Positions 52,088-60,791 are shown, numbered from the stretch's first letter. The stretch is DNA of 64,000 bases from Pseudolabrys sp. (GCA_022841665.1 JALHRB010000002.1:206375-270374); one strand, 5' to 3'. Numbers and translations: made by a program. Notes: a model not told the origin generated them from the letters alone.

Positions 52088-52639
52088 TTACGGCTCCAGT
52101 TCGGTGTCCCAGTACAGATAGTCGAGCCAGCTGTCGTGCAGGTAGTTCGGCGGGAACAGCCGGCCGTTGCGGTGCAGGTGGTGCACCGTCGGCTGGAACG
52201 GCGCCTGCGACGGCCACATGCGCGCTTCTTCCGGCGTCAGGCTGCCCTTGCGCAGATTGCAGGGCGAGCAAGCCGCGACCACGTTGTCCCAGGTGGTGTG
52301 GCCGCCGCGCGAGCGCGGGATCAGATGATCGAAGGTGAGGTCGTCGCGGTCGCCGCAATACTGGCAGGAGAAGCGGTCGCGCAGGAAGACGTTGAAGCGG
52401 GTGAAGGCCGGATGCGTCGAAGGCTTCACGAAGGTCTTGAGCGAGACGACGCTCGGCAGCTTCATTTCAAATGAGGGGCTGTGCACCGCGTGGTCGTAAT
52501 TGGCGACGATGTTCACGCGTTCGAGGAACACCGCCTTGATCGCGTCCTGCCAGGACCACAGCGAAAGCGGGTAATAGCTCAACGGCCTGAAATCAGCGTT
52601 GAGCACCAGGGCCGGAAAACCACTGGGCGAAACGTGCAT
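52088..52639 (-). CDS. HNH endonuclease family protein
   Basis: 183 residues. C-terminal HNH motif: CQYCGDRDDLTFDHLIPRSRGGHTTWDNVVAACSPCNLRKG, holding two CxxC zinc pairs, the DHxxP dyad and the Asn. N-terminal half (ALVLNADFRPLSYYPLSLWSWQDAIKAVFLERVN) is a conserved domain of this single-copy alphaproteobacterial family. Start at 52639 is preferred (AGGAGCG upstream); 52681 is possible. No restriction-modification partners nearby; likely housekeeping DNA or RNA processing of unknown role. Confidence 0.83.
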   Translation of the reverse strand: MHVSPSGFPALVLNADFRPLSYYPLSLWSWQDAIKAVFLERVNIVANYDHAVHSPSFEMKLPSVVSLKTFVKPSTHPAFTRFNVFLRDRFSCQYCGDRDDLTFDHLIPRSRGGHTTWDNVVAACSPCNLRKGSLTPEEARMWPSQAPFQPTVHHLHRNGRLFPPNYLHDSWLDYLYWDTELEP

Positions 52640-52753
52640 GTTCAAGCGGACGCTCCTGAACCTCCCTGAGGCTGCCGCCACGCAGCGAACACCCTAGTAA
52701 TAGGGCAGCGTGACGGGATTGTGAAGTAGATGTGGGGACGGCCGCAAGCCCGG

Positions 52754-53419
52754 TTACTTGCGGAAGGCGCGGGCGAGAAACTCGCCGCCGTGGCGCAGGC
52801 CTTCCTGGTCGATGCCGTGGGCGACGCCCGGCGACACGTGGAATTCGGTCGGCACCTCGAGCGCGGAGAGGCCCTGCGCCGCATGGAAAAGCGCCTGCAC
52901 CGGAATGAGCTGGTCGGCGTCGCCATGCACCAGCAGCACCGGCGGGCGGCTGCGGATCTCGCCGGCGAAGGCCTCCGGTTCGAGATCCTCGGGGATCACC
53001 AGCATGCCGGAATAGCCGACGATGGCGGCCGGCGCCTCGGCGCGGCGCAGGCCGACATGCAGCGACATCATCGTCCCTTGCGAGAAGCCGACCAGCGCCA
53101 GCTTCGAGCCCGGCAGATTGCGCCGCTTGAGCTCGGCGTCGAGGAAGGCGTTGAGCCCGGGTGCTGCGGCGTTGACGCCGGTCCAGCGCTCGTTGGGATC
53201 GCGAAACGTGAGCGGAAACCACTCGCGTCCGACCGGCGCCTGTCCGCACGGCCGCGGCGCGTGCGGCGACACGAAGGCGGCGTCGGGCAACAGGCCCTGC
53301 CAGGCGCGGCCGATGTCGATCAGGTCGTTGCCGTCGGCGCCGTAGCCGTGCAGGAAAACGACGAGTTGCTTGGCCGTGCCCGAGCGCGGCTCGAGGCGCG
53401 GGCCGTCGAGATCAGCCAT
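52754..53419 (-). CDS. phospholipase/carboxylesterase-type alpha/beta hydrolase
   Basis: 221 residues of the acyl-protein thioesterase-like group: oxyanion-loop VVFLHGYGADGNDLIDI, nucleophile in LALVGFSQGTMMSLHVG (Ser near 114), aspartate in VLLVHGDADQLIPVQ and histidine in VSPGVAHGIDQEGL. Soluble, cytoplasmic. Its start overlaps the alkA gene end by eight bases. Substrate unknown, likely short-chain esters. Confidence 0.87.
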   Translation of the reverse strand: MADLDGPRLEPRSGTAKQLVVFLHGYGADGNDLIDIGRAWQGLLPDAAFVSPHAPRPCGQAPVGREWFPLTFRDPNERWTGVNAAAPGLNAFLDAELKRRNLPGSKLALVGFSQGTMMSLHVGLRRAEAPAAIVGYSGMLVIPEDLEPEAFAGEIRSRPPVLLVHGDADQLIPVQALFHAAQGLSALEVPTEFHVSPGVAHGIDQEGLRHGGEFLARAFRK

Positions 53420-54137
53420 TCTGCTTTTTCCTTTTCGTCGTTATCTTTTTCGTTGGGTGTTTGCGGACCGGCTTGCGCTTGGTTTTTGCGGGTTGGAGCG
53501 AAATGCCCTCGCGCCGTTTGACCACGTGATAATAGGCCCACAACAGATGCGCCGCCACGCCGCGCCAGGGCCGCCAGGCCTCCGCGATCTTGGCCAGCGC
53601 CTTGGCGTCGGGCCGCTTGCGCAGGTTGAGCGCGATGCGCGCGGCCTCCTGCACGGCGAGGTCGCCGGCCGGGAAGGCGTCGGCGTGGCCGAGGCAGAAC
53701 AGGAGATAGATGTCTGCGGTCCACGGCCCGATGCCGTGCAGCGCGACCAATGCGGCATGCGCGTCGTCGGCGGGCATCTCTCCGACGGCGTTCAGGTCGA
53801 TACGTCCCTCCGCGACCGCCTTGCCGATCTCGCGGATCGATTTGATCTTGGCCGCCGACAGCCCGAGCCGCTTGAGCTTGTCGCTGCGCGCCTTGCGCAC
53901 GGTGTCGTGGTGAAAGGGATCGAAGGCGGCGAACAGCCGCTCCCGGATGGCGCCCGCGCTCGCGGTCGAGAGCTGCTGGCCGCAGACGATGGCGCACAGG
54001 CCGGCATAGCCCGCTTCGCGCCGGCGCAGGCCGAAAGTGCCGGCCGTCGCGGCGACCGGCACAAGGCGCGGGTCGGCGAGGATCAGTTGCGTCAGCCCGG
54101 CCTGGAGATCGGCGTCGGTGTGAAGGAAGGTGGTCAT
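53412..54137 (-). CDS. alkA: DNA-3-methyladenine glycosylase II with Lys/Arg-rich tail
   Basis: 241-residue HhH-GPD base-excision glycosylase. The helix-hairpin-helix is LVALHGIGPWTADIYLLFCLGHA and the catalytic Asp follows in AFPAGDLAVQEA. Upstream GYAGLCAIVCGQQLSTASA is typical of the AlkA/OGG1 fold. C-terminal 30 residues are strongly basic (KTKRKPVRKHPTKKITTKRKK), likely aiding DNA binding. Start at 54137 (MTTFLHTDADLQ) lies in the divergent gap filled by a family B repeat. Confidence 0.87.
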   Translation of the reverse strand: MTTFLHTDADLQAGLTQLILADPRLVPVAATAGTFGLRRREAGYAGLCAIVCGQQLSTASAGAIRERLFAAFDPFHHDTVRKARSDKLKRLGLSAAKIKSIREIGKAVAEGRIDLNAVGEMPADDAHAALVALHGIGPWTADIYLLFCLGHADAFPAGDLAVQEAARIALNLRKRPDAKALAKIAEAWRPWRGVAAHLLWAYYHVVKRREGISLQPAKTKRKPVRKHPTKKITTKRKKQNG

Positions 54138-54163
54138 GCGTTCGTCCCGCAATTTACTCGGCT

Positions 54164-54263
54164 GTCATCGCCCGCGAAAGCGGGCGATCCAGTATCCGGT
54201 GAAGTTTGTGCTAGACCTCTCACGCCATGATTACTGGATGCCCCGCTTTCGCGGGGCATGACA
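54164..54263. repeat. family B palindromic repeat filling the alkA-gluQ divergent gap
   Basis: GTCATCGCCCGCGAAAGCGGGCGATCCAGTA at the left and TTACTGGATGCCCCGCTTTCGCGGGGCATGAC at the right, 100 bp of a 137-bp intergenic. Promoters for both genes must lie within or overlap it. Confidence 0.92.
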
Positions 54264-54274
54264 TCAACGAACGC

Positions 54275-55219
54275 ATGCCGCCACCCGTTTTCCGCTTCGC
54301 CCCGTCGCCGAACGGCTATCTGCATCTCGGCCATGCTCTGTCCGCACTTCTCAACGCCGATAGGGCGCGGGCGGCCGGTGGACGCCTGCTGCTGCGCATC
54401 GAGGATATCGACGCCGCGCGCTGCCGGCCGCAATACGAGGCGGCGATCTATGAGGACCTCGCCTGGCTCGGCCTCGCCTGGGAACAGCCGGTGCGGCGCC
54501 AGTCCGAGCACACGGACGATTATCGCGCGGCGCTGGCGCGGCTCGATCGCCTGGGGCTGATTTATCCGAGCTTCGAAAGCCGCGCCGAGATCGCGGCGCA
54601 GGCCACCGCGCGCGATCCGGACGGCGCGCCGCGCTACGCCGGCAATGCCAAGGCCATGCCGGCCGCCGAGCGCGAGCGGCTGTTGGCGTCCGGCGCGCCT
54701 TACGCCCTGCGCCTCGACACGCAGGCCGCGCTGGCGCGCATTTCTTCTCTTACCTCCCCCCTTGTGGGGGAGGTCGCTCGCGCGAGCGTCAGCGAGAGCG
54801 AGCGGGAGGGGGGTAGGCAAGAACTTGCTTTGCGCGCGCACGCACTCTCGTGGACGGAAAGCGGTGCGGGGCCCAATGGCGAAACGGGAATCATTCAGGC
54901 CGATCCCGCCGCCTGGGGCGACGTGATCGTCGCCCGCAAGGAGACGCCGACCAGCTATCACCTGGCCGTCGTCGTGGACGACGCCGCGCAAGGCGTCACC
55001 GACGTGGTGCGCGGGCGCGACCTGTTTCATGCCACAAGCGTGCACCGGCTGCTGCAGGCGCTGCTCGGCCTGCCGCAGCCGCGCTATCATCACCATCGGC
55101 TTGTTCTCGATGCCGACGGCAAGAAGCTCTCCAAGTCCACGCGCGCCACCGGCCTGCGGGAACTGCGTGCGCAGGGGCTCAGCCCCTCCGACATCCGCCG
55201 CCTGGCCGGGCTCGATTGA
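54275..55219 (+). CDS. gluQ: glutamyl-Q tRNA(Asp) synthetase
   Basis: Loads glutamate onto queuosine of tRNA(Asp). 314 residues: class I signature FAPSPNGYLHLGHALSAL, RIEDIDAARCRPQYE, YPSFESRAEI, and KKLSKSTRATGL near the C-terminus; it lacks the anticodon-binding half of GltX. Two oddities: the Cys residues of the zinc site in the YxCxC segment of other GluQ proteins are Ser and Glu here, and about 27 residues at 54751-54815 (SPLVGEVARASVSESEREGG) come from an in-frame palindromic repeat between the AALARIS and ALSWTESGAG strands. Active-site motifs are intact. No Shine-Dalgarno visible. Confidence 0.88.
   Translation: MPPPVFRFAPSPNGYLHLGHALSALLNADRARAAGGRLLLRIEDIDAARCRPQYEAAIYEDLAWLGLAWEQPVRRQSEHTDDYRAALARLDRLGLIYPSFESRAEIAAQATARDPDGAPRYAGNAKAMPAAERERLLASGAPYALRLDTQAALARISSLTSPLVGEVARASVSESEREGGRQELALRAHALSWTESGAGPNGETGIIQADPAAWGDVIVARKETPTSYHLAVVVDDAAQGVTDVVRGRDLFHATSVHRLLQALLGLPQPRYHHHRLVLDADGKKLSKSTRATGLRELRAQGLSPSDIRRLAGLD
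54751..54815. repeat. family A palindromic repeat inserted in frame inside gluQ
   Basis: TACCTCCCCCCTTGTGGGGGAGGTCGCTCGCGCGAGCG at the left (arms CCTCCCCC / GGGGGAGG and CGCTCGCGCGAGCG) and a degenerate GGGAGGGGGGTAGG at the right. Same CTCCCC-loop-GGGGAGGTCG sequence as intergenic copies at 4501 and 15587. Confidence 0.88.
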
Positions 55220-55261
55220 GCCCGCCTTCCATGCCAAGGTGACCTTCGGGTCGGGGGACCG

Positions 55262-56443
55262 ATGGCTGCTACGAAAAAACGTAAGACCAAGCGAAAGGCC
55301 AAGCGAACGGCCAAGCGCGCGCGTGCGCCGAAGCCGTCGCGCGCGGTCGAGGCTGCGCTCGCCGGCGTGGCGCACGACCTGCGCACGCCGCTCACCGGCA
55401 TTCTGGCCTTGGCGGAATTGCTGGCATCCTCCGATCTCGGCAAGCGCGAGCGCGAATGGGCGGTCGCCATCAAGAGCGGCGCCGAGCATCTGGCCGCGCT
55501 CACGACACTGATCGTCGATGCCGCCAAGGCGGAGGCCGCCGGGCTGGTGCTGCGCCGGGAGCCGTTCTCGCCGCGCGCGCTGGCGGAAGCGGTGGCGCAG
55601 GCGCTTACCGCGCGCGCCGGCAACAAGGACATCAAGGCCAACATTGCCATTGCGCGCGACCTGCCGGCGACGGTGGCGGGCGACGCCTTGCGCCTGCGCG
55701 CGGCGCTGGAAAATCTCGCCGACAATGCGGTGAAGTTCACGCACACGGGCGCCGTCACCTTCGCCGCCGCCGCCGAGCCGGCCGCGCGCGGCCGCGTGCG
55801 GCTGGTGTTCACGCTCACCGACACCGGCATCGGCATCGGCGCTGTCGAACTGAAACAGCTCTTCCGACCGTTCGCGCAAGCCAGCGTCGAGATCGCCAGG
55901 AAGTATGGCGGCGCCGGTCTCGGCCTCACTTTCGTGAAGCGCATCGCGCAGGCGATGGGCGGCGACCTGAAGGTGACCAGCAAGCCGGGCCAAGGCAGCA
56001 CGTTCCGCCTTTCCGCGCTGGTCGAGCGCGTGGATGCGCAGGCCGCCGCCGAGCGCGGCGTGCGGGCAGCGCCCGCGCGGCCGCTCACCATCCTGTGCGC
56101 CGAGGACAATCCGTACGGCCGCGTCGTGATGAACACGATCCTGTCCGAGCTCGGCCACCGCGTCGACTTCGTCGAGAGCGGGGAGGCCGCCGTTGAGGCC
56201 GTCGCGGGCGGCGGCTACGACGCGGTGCTGATGGACGTGACGCTTGCGGGCCTCGACGGGTTCGAAGCCACGCGCCGCATCCGCGCGCTCCCCGGCCGCG
56301 CGGCCCAGATGTGCGTGATCGGCCTCTCCGGCCGCACCGAACAGGGCGACGCCGCCGCCCGCGCCGCCGGCATGAATTTCTATTTCACCAAGCCGGTGAG
56401 CCCTGGCCGCCTGGCGGAAGCGCTGGCGAACGCCGCGCCGTAG
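55262..56443 (+). CDS. cytoplasmic hybrid histidine kinase / response regulator
   Basis: 393 residues. Lys/Arg-rich start (MAATKKRKTKRKAKRTAKRA), HisKA with H38 in VAHDLRTPLTGILALAE, HATPase_c with ENLADNAVKF, FTLTDTGIGI and YGGAGLGLTFVKRIAQAMGG, then a receiver domain with CAEDNPYGRVVM, D325 in VLMDVTLAGLDG and TKPVSPGR. No transmembrane or PAS sensor segment, so the input is through a partner or the basic tail. Starts 42 bp after gluQ; convergent with ecm. Confidence 0.88.
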   Translation: MAATKKRKTKRKAKRTAKRARAPKPSRAVEAALAGVAHDLRTPLTGILALAELLASSDLGKREREWAVAIKSGAEHLAALTTLIVDAAKAEAAGLVLRREPFSPRALAEAVAQALTARAGNKDIKANIAIARDLPATVAGDALRLRAALENLADNAVKFTHTGAVTFAAAAEPAARGRVRLVFTLTDTGIGIGAVELKQLFRPFAQASVEIARKYGGAGLGLTFVKRIAQAMGGDLKVTSKPGQGSTFRLSALVERVDAQAAAERGVRAAPARPLTILCAEDNPYGRVVMNTILSELGHRVDFVESGEAAVEAVAGGGYDAVLMDVTLAGLDGFEATRRIRALPGRAAQMCVIGLSGRTEQGDAAARAAGMNFYFTKPVSPGRLAEALANAAP

Positions 56444-56450
56444 CGCGCGC

Positions 56451-58445
56451 TCAGGTGTTGCTCAACCCGCTCTTGCGTTCGACGATCCGCACCAGGTCGC
56501 CCATGATGCGGTTGAGCTCGAAGTCCTTCGGCGTGTAGACGGCGGCGACGCCGGCTTTTTCCAGCTCGGCCGCGTCTTCCGGCGGGATGATGCCGCCGAC
56601 CACCACCGGCACGTCGAGCCCCGCCTCCTTCATGCGGCCGACCACCTCCTCCACCAGCGGCAGGTGGCTGCCCGACAGCACCGACAGGCCGATGACATGC
56701 GCCTTCTGCTTGCGCGCGGCATCGACGATCTCTTCCGGCGTCAGACGGATGCCCTCGTAGACCACCTGCATGCCGGCGTCGCGCGCGCGCACGGCGATCT
56801 GCTCGGCGCCGTTGGAATGGCCGTCGAGGCCGGGCTTGCCGACCAGGAAGGTGAGCCGGCGGCCGAGCTTGCGCGAGACGCGGTCGACGTCGGCGCGGAT
56901 GTCGTCGAGGCCTTCCACATCGTTGCGCATGGCGCGGCCGACGCCGGTGGGCGCCCGATATTCGCCGAAGGCCTCGCGCAAGGTCCAGCCCCATTCGCCG
57001 GTGGTTACGCCGGCTTTGGCGCACGCGATCGAAGCCGGCATGATGTTGGCGCTGCCGGCGGCGGCGCGCTTGAGCTCGGCCAGCGCGTCCTGCACGGCCC
57101 TGTTGTCGCGCTGCGCGCGCCAGGCTTTCAGGCGCGCGAGCTGGTCGCGCTCGGCGTCCTCCGAAACGGTCATGATCGACTCGATGCCGCCGGTCAGCGG
57201 CGACGGCTCGGTTTCGACGTATTTGTTGACGCCGACCACGACCTGCTCTCCGCGCTCGATCGCCTCCAGCCGCGCGGTGTTGCTCTCGACCAACCGCTGC
57301 TTCATGTAGCCCGACTCGACCGCCGCCACCGCGCCGCCCATCTCCTCGATGCGCTTGAGCTCATCCTTGGCTTCGCGCTTGAGCGCCTCGACCTTGCGGT
57401 CCACCTCGGCCGAACCGTCGAAGATGTCGCCGTACTCCAGGAGGTCGGTCTCGTAGGCGAGGATCTGCTGCATGCGCAGCGACCATTGCTGGTCCCACGG
57501 CCGCGGCAGGCCGAGCGCCTCGTTCCAGGCCGGCAATTGCACGGCGCGGGCGCGCGCCTTCTTGGACAGAGTGACCGCCAGCATCTCGATCAGGATGCGC
57601 GCGACGTTGTTTTCCGGCTGCGGCTCGGTCAGGCCGAGCGAGTTCACCTGCACGCCGTAGCGGAACAACCGCTGCTTCGGGTCGGTGACGCCATAGCGCT
57701 CGCGCGTGATTTCGTCCCAGAGATCGACGAAGGCGCGCATCTTGCAAATCTCGGTGACGAAGCGCAGGCCGGCGTTCACGAAGAACGAGATGCGACCGAC
57801 CACCTCGCCGAATTTTTCCTGGCTCACTTCGCCGGACGCCTTCACCGTGTCGAGCACCGCGATGGCGGTGGCGAGCGCGAAGGCCAGTTCCTGCACCGGC
57901 GTCGCGCCGGCTTCCTGCAGGTGGTAGCTGCAGATATTCATCGGATTCCATTTCGGCAGCTCGGAGGTGGTGAAGATCGCCACGTCCTTGATCAGCCGCA
58001 TGGAAGGCGCCGGCGGAAACACGTAGGTGCCGCGCGAGAGATATTCCTTGATGATGTCGTTCTGGATAGTGCCGGTCAGCGACGCGCGCGGCGCATTTTG
58101 CTCGTCGGCGACCGCGATATAGAGCGCCATCAGCCACGCCGCCGTGGCGTTAATGGTCATAGAAGTGTTCATGCTCGCCAGCGGAATGCCGTCGAACAGC
58201 GTTCTCATGTCGCCGAGGTGGCAGATAGGCACGCCCACTTTGCCGACCTCGCCGCGCGCCAGCACGTGGTCCGAGTCGTAGCCGGTCTGCGTCGGCAGAT
58301 CGAAGGCGACCGAAAGGCCGGTCTGCCCTTTGGCCAGGTTCTTGCGGTAGAGCGCGTTGGAATCCGCCGCCGTGGAATGCCCGGCGTAAGTGCGGAAAAT
58401 CCACGGCTTGTCGCGCCGGATCTCGCGGTGAGGTTTGTCGGACAT
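56451..58445 (-). CDS. ecm: ethylmalonyl-CoA mutase (MeaA)
   Basis: 664-residue coenzyme B12 mutase that converts ethylmalonyl-CoA to methylsuccinyl-CoA. N-terminal catalytic (alpha/beta)8 domain starts KPWIFRTYAGHSTAADSNALYRKNLAKGQTGLSVAFDLPTQ; the C-terminal B12 domain has FLVGKPGLDGHSNGAEQIA (DxHxxG), GLSVLSGSHLPLVEEV and VVVGGIIPPEDAAELE. The single-chain layout and motifs separate it from methylmalonyl-CoA mutase. Start at 58445 (MSDKPHREIRRDKPW) fits the family better than 58487. Divergent from ccr across a 155-bp gap with two identical 9-bp boxes. Confidence 0.9.
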   Translation of the reverse strand: MSDKPHREIRRDKPWIFRTYAGHSTAADSNALYRKNLAKGQTGLSVAFDLPTQTGYDSDHVLARGEVGKVGVPICHLGDMRTLFDGIPLASMNTSMTINATAAWLMALYIAVADEQNAPRASLTGTIQNDIIKEYLSRGTYVFPPAPSMRLIKDVAIFTTSELPKWNPMNICSYHLQEAGATPVQELAFALATAIAVLDTVKASGEVSQEKFGEVVGRISFFVNAGLRFVTEICKMRAFVDLWDEITRERYGVTDPKQRLFRYGVQVNSLGLTEPQPENNVARILIEMLAVTLSKKARARAVQLPAWNEALGLPRPWDQQWSLRMQQILAYETDLLEYGDIFDGSAEVDRKVEALKREAKDELKRIEEMGGAVAAVESGYMKQRLVESNTARLEAIERGEQVVVGVNKYVETEPSPLTGGIESIMTVSEDAERDQLARLKAWRAQRDNRAVQDALAELKRAAAGSANIMPASIACAKAGVTTGEWGWTLREAFGEYRAPTGVGRAMRNDVEGLDDIRADVDRVSRKLGRRLTFLVGKPGLDGHSNGAEQIAVRARDAGMQVVYEGIRLTPEEIVDAARKQKAHVIGLSVLSGSHLPLVEEVVGRMKEAGLDVPVVVGGIIPPEDAAELEKAGVAAVYTPKDFELNRIMGDLVRIVERKSGLSNT

Positions 58446-58482
58446 GAAATCGGCCTGCGGGACAGTGTGGCCCGTCCCTTTG

Positions 58483-58559
58483 TGCATTGCAACATTGAAT
58501 CCCAGGCGGGGAGCGGCGACGCTTTCGACTGGTCAAAAGCCAATATTGCGTTGCAACAT
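58483..58559. promoter_or_regulatory. paired TTGCAACAT boxes in the ecm-ccr divergent promoter
   Basis: TTGCAACAT at 58487-58495 and again at 58551-58559, each overlapping a TGC-N3-GCA core (TGCATTGCA at 58483-58491, TGCGTTGCA at 58547-58555). A third such core, TGCACTGCA, is at 62954-62962, 44 bp before mcd. TGC/GCA-rich sites are reported for the PhaR regulator of carbon storage in related bacteria. The assignment is inference. Confidence 0.55.
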
Positions 58560-58600
58560 AAAGTGCGTCAGAGTGTTATAGCTTTGCAGGGAGAGCGCAG

Positions 58601-59878
58601 ATGCCGGCGGCCGCAAAGGTGAGGAGCATCGCTCCGGTCAAGGACCTCTACGACATCGGCGAGATTCCGCCGCTCGGCCACGTGCCCGAGAAGATGCACG
58701 CCTGGGTCATCCGGCAGGAGCGGCACGGCCCCCCGGACAAATCGTTCCAGCTCGAAGTGGTGCCGACCTGGACGATCGGCGAGGACGAGGTGCTCGTTCT
58801 CGTGATGGCCGGCGGCGTCAACTACAACGGCATCTGGGCCGGCCTCGGCCAGCCGATCACCCCGTTCAATGTGCACAAGCAGCCCTACCACATCGCCGGC
58901 TCCGACGCCTCCGGCGTGGTCTGGGCGACCGGCAGCAAGGTCAAGCGCTGGAAGGTCGGCGACGAGGTCATCGTCCACTGCAATCAGGACGACGGCGACG
59001 ACGAAGACTGCAACGGCGGCGATCCGCTGCTGTCGCCCTCGCAGCGCATCTGGGGCTACGAGACGCCGGACGGCTCCTTCGCGCAGTTCTGCCGCGTGCA
59101 GTCGCGCCAGCTCATGCACAAGCCGAACCACCTCTCCTGGGAAGAGTCGGCCTGCTACACGCTCACGCTCGCCACCGCCTACCGCATGCTGTTCGGCCAT
59201 TCGCCGCACACGCTCAAGCCCGGCGACAACGTGCTGGTCTGGGGCGCCTCGGGCGGCCTCGGCGTGTTCGGCGTGCAGCTCGTGGCGGCCTCGGGCGCCA
59301 ACGCCATCGGCGTCATCTCCGACGATTCGAAGGCCGAATACGTGCTCAATCTCGGCGCCAAGGGCGTGATCAACCGCAAGGACTTCAAGTGCTGGGGGCA
59401 GCTGCCGCCGGTGAATTCCGCCGAATACAACGACTGGACCAAGGAAGCGCGCCGCTTCGGCAAGGCGATCTGGGACATCACGGGCAAGCGCGACGTCGAC
59501 ATCGTGTTCGAGCATCCGGGCGAGCAGACCTTCCCGGTTTCCTGCATGGTGGTGAAGCGCGGCGGCATGGTCGTGTTCTGCGCCGGCACCACCGGCTTCA
59601 ACATCACCTTCGACGCGCGCTACGTCTGGATGCGGCAGAAGCGCATCCAGGGCTCGCACTTCGCGCACCTCAAGCAGGCGAGCCAGGCCAACCGCTTCGT
59701 GATCGAGCAGCGCATCGACCCCTGCATGAGCGAGGTGTTCCCGTGGGACAAGATCCCGCTCGCGCACATGAAGATGTGGAAGAACCAGCACCCGCCCGGC
59801 AACATGGCGGTGATGGTCAACGCGCCGCGCCAGGGGCTCAAGACGCTCGAGGACGTGCAGGAGGCGGCGGGCGGCTAG
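58601..59878 (+). CDS. ccr: crotonyl-CoA carboxylase/reductase
   Basis: 425-residue NADPH-dependent reductive carboxylase making ethylmalonyl-CoA from crotonyl-CoA and CO2. Starts VKDLYDIGEIPPLGHVPEKMHAWVIRQERHGPP, with the MDR-type GroES region (AGGVNYNGIWAGLGQPI; GSDASGVVWATGSKVKRWKVGDEV) and Rossmann VLVWGASGGLGVFGVQLVAASG. CO2-binding-type residues in FEHPGEQTFPVS and CAGTTGFNITFDARYVWM match Ccr. GGGAGAG precedes the ATG. Key entry enzyme of the ethylmalonyl-CoA pathway. Confidence 0.93.
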   Translation: MPAAAKVRSIAPVKDLYDIGEIPPLGHVPEKMHAWVIRQERHGPPDKSFQLEVVPTWTIGEDEVLVLVMAGGVNYNGIWAGLGQPITPFNVHKQPYHIAGSDASGVVWATGSKVKRWKVGDEVIVHCNQDDGDDEDCNGGDPLLSPSQRIWGYETPDGSFAQFCRVQSRQLMHKPNHLSWEESACYTLTLATAYRMLFGHSPHTLKPGDNVLVWGASGGLGVFGVQLVAASGANAIGVISDDSKAEYVLNLGAKGVINRKDFKCWGQLPPVNSAEYNDWTKEARRFGKAIWDITGKRDVDIVFEHPGEQTFPVSCMVVKRGGMVVFCAGTTGFNITFDARYVWMRQKRIQGSHFAHLKQASQANRFVIEQRIDPCMSEVFPWDKIPLAHMKMWKNQHPPGNMAVMVNAPRQGLKTLEDVQEAAGG

Positions 59879-60720
59879 AGAGCCTTCTCCCTTTCCTTTG
59901 CGATGACGCTGTTGAGCTCGGCGCCGTAGACGAAGATCGACGAGCAGACGTAGAGAAACACCAGCGCGATCATCACCGAGGCGAGCCCCGCATACATGCT
60001 GGCATAGGCGAAGGCGTATTCGGCGAGATAGCGGCCGAAGGCCGCGCCGGTCAGCAACCATAGCAGCAGCGTGGCGAGAATGCCGGGCGCGATCTCGGTG
60101 AGCGAGCGGCGGCCGGCCGGCAGCCAGCTATGCACGATGATCAGCGCCATCACCAGCACCAGCGCGGCGACCGCATAGCGCGCAAAGGTGACGATGCCGC
60201 CGAACGGCTCCAAGTTGGGCACGTATTGCACGAGCTTGGACCAGATGAGGGGCGCCAGCACGACGAGGAACGAGAAGGCCAGGATCGCCACCGCGGCGAC
60301 CAGCACGTAGGCGACCGATTCCAGCCGCAGCAGCCACCAGGCGCGCGGCTCCTTCATGCTGTAGGCGCGGTTGAGCCCGATGCGCAGGCTCTCGACGCCG
60401 CTGGAGGCGAAATACAGCACGAACAACAGGCCGAACGTGAAAACGTCACCGCGCGTCGATGTCAGCACGCCGGTGATGTCGAGCGCGATCGGGCCCGCGA
60501 CCTGCTCCGGCCAAGCCTCCAGGATGATGCGGGCCGCTTCGTCCGCCAGTTCCTTGGAGCCGAAGAAGAAGCCGGCCAGCACCGTCACCACGATCAGGAA
60601 GGGGAACAGCGCCATCAGGCTCGACAGCGCGATGTGGCTCGCGATCGCCCAGCCGTCGTCGTCGAGGAAATGCTGGAATGCATCGATGGCGATGCGGAAT
60701 GACTTTTGGAGAAGGTGCAA
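59875..60720 (-). CDS. YihY/BrkB-family inner membrane protein
   Basis: 281 residues with six to seven hydrophobic helices; family cues are GWAIASHIALSSLMALFPFLIVVTVLAGFFFGS, YFASSGVESLRIGLNRAY and the C-terminal YAGLASVMIALVFLYVCSSIFVYGAELN. Start is a TTG at 60720: no in-frame ATG or GTG precedes it before the upstream stop, and GGGAG lies 7 bp before it. Ends four bases inside ccr (convergent). Function in the family is unresolved; formerly called ribonuclease BN in error. Confidence 0.85.
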   Translation of the reverse strand: MHLLQKSFRIAIDAFQHFLDDDGWAIASHIALSSLMALFPFLIVVTVLAGFFFGSKELADEAARIILEAWPEQVAGPIALDITGVLTSTRGDVFTFGLLFVLYFASSGVESLRIGLNRAYSMKEPRAWWLLRLESVAYVLVAAVAILAFSFLVVLAPLIWSKLVQYVPNLEPFGGIVTFARYAVAALVLVMALIIVHSWLPAGRRSLTEIAPGILATLLLWLLTGAAFGRYLAEYAFAYASMYAGLASVMIALVFLYVCSSIFVYGAELNSVIAKEREKAL

Positions 60721-60791
60721 AAGGGCGCTCCCGAAGGACAGCCACCCATCAAATCATTCGTGGCGCGCTTTGCAAAGCGCGGCCGGCGAAA

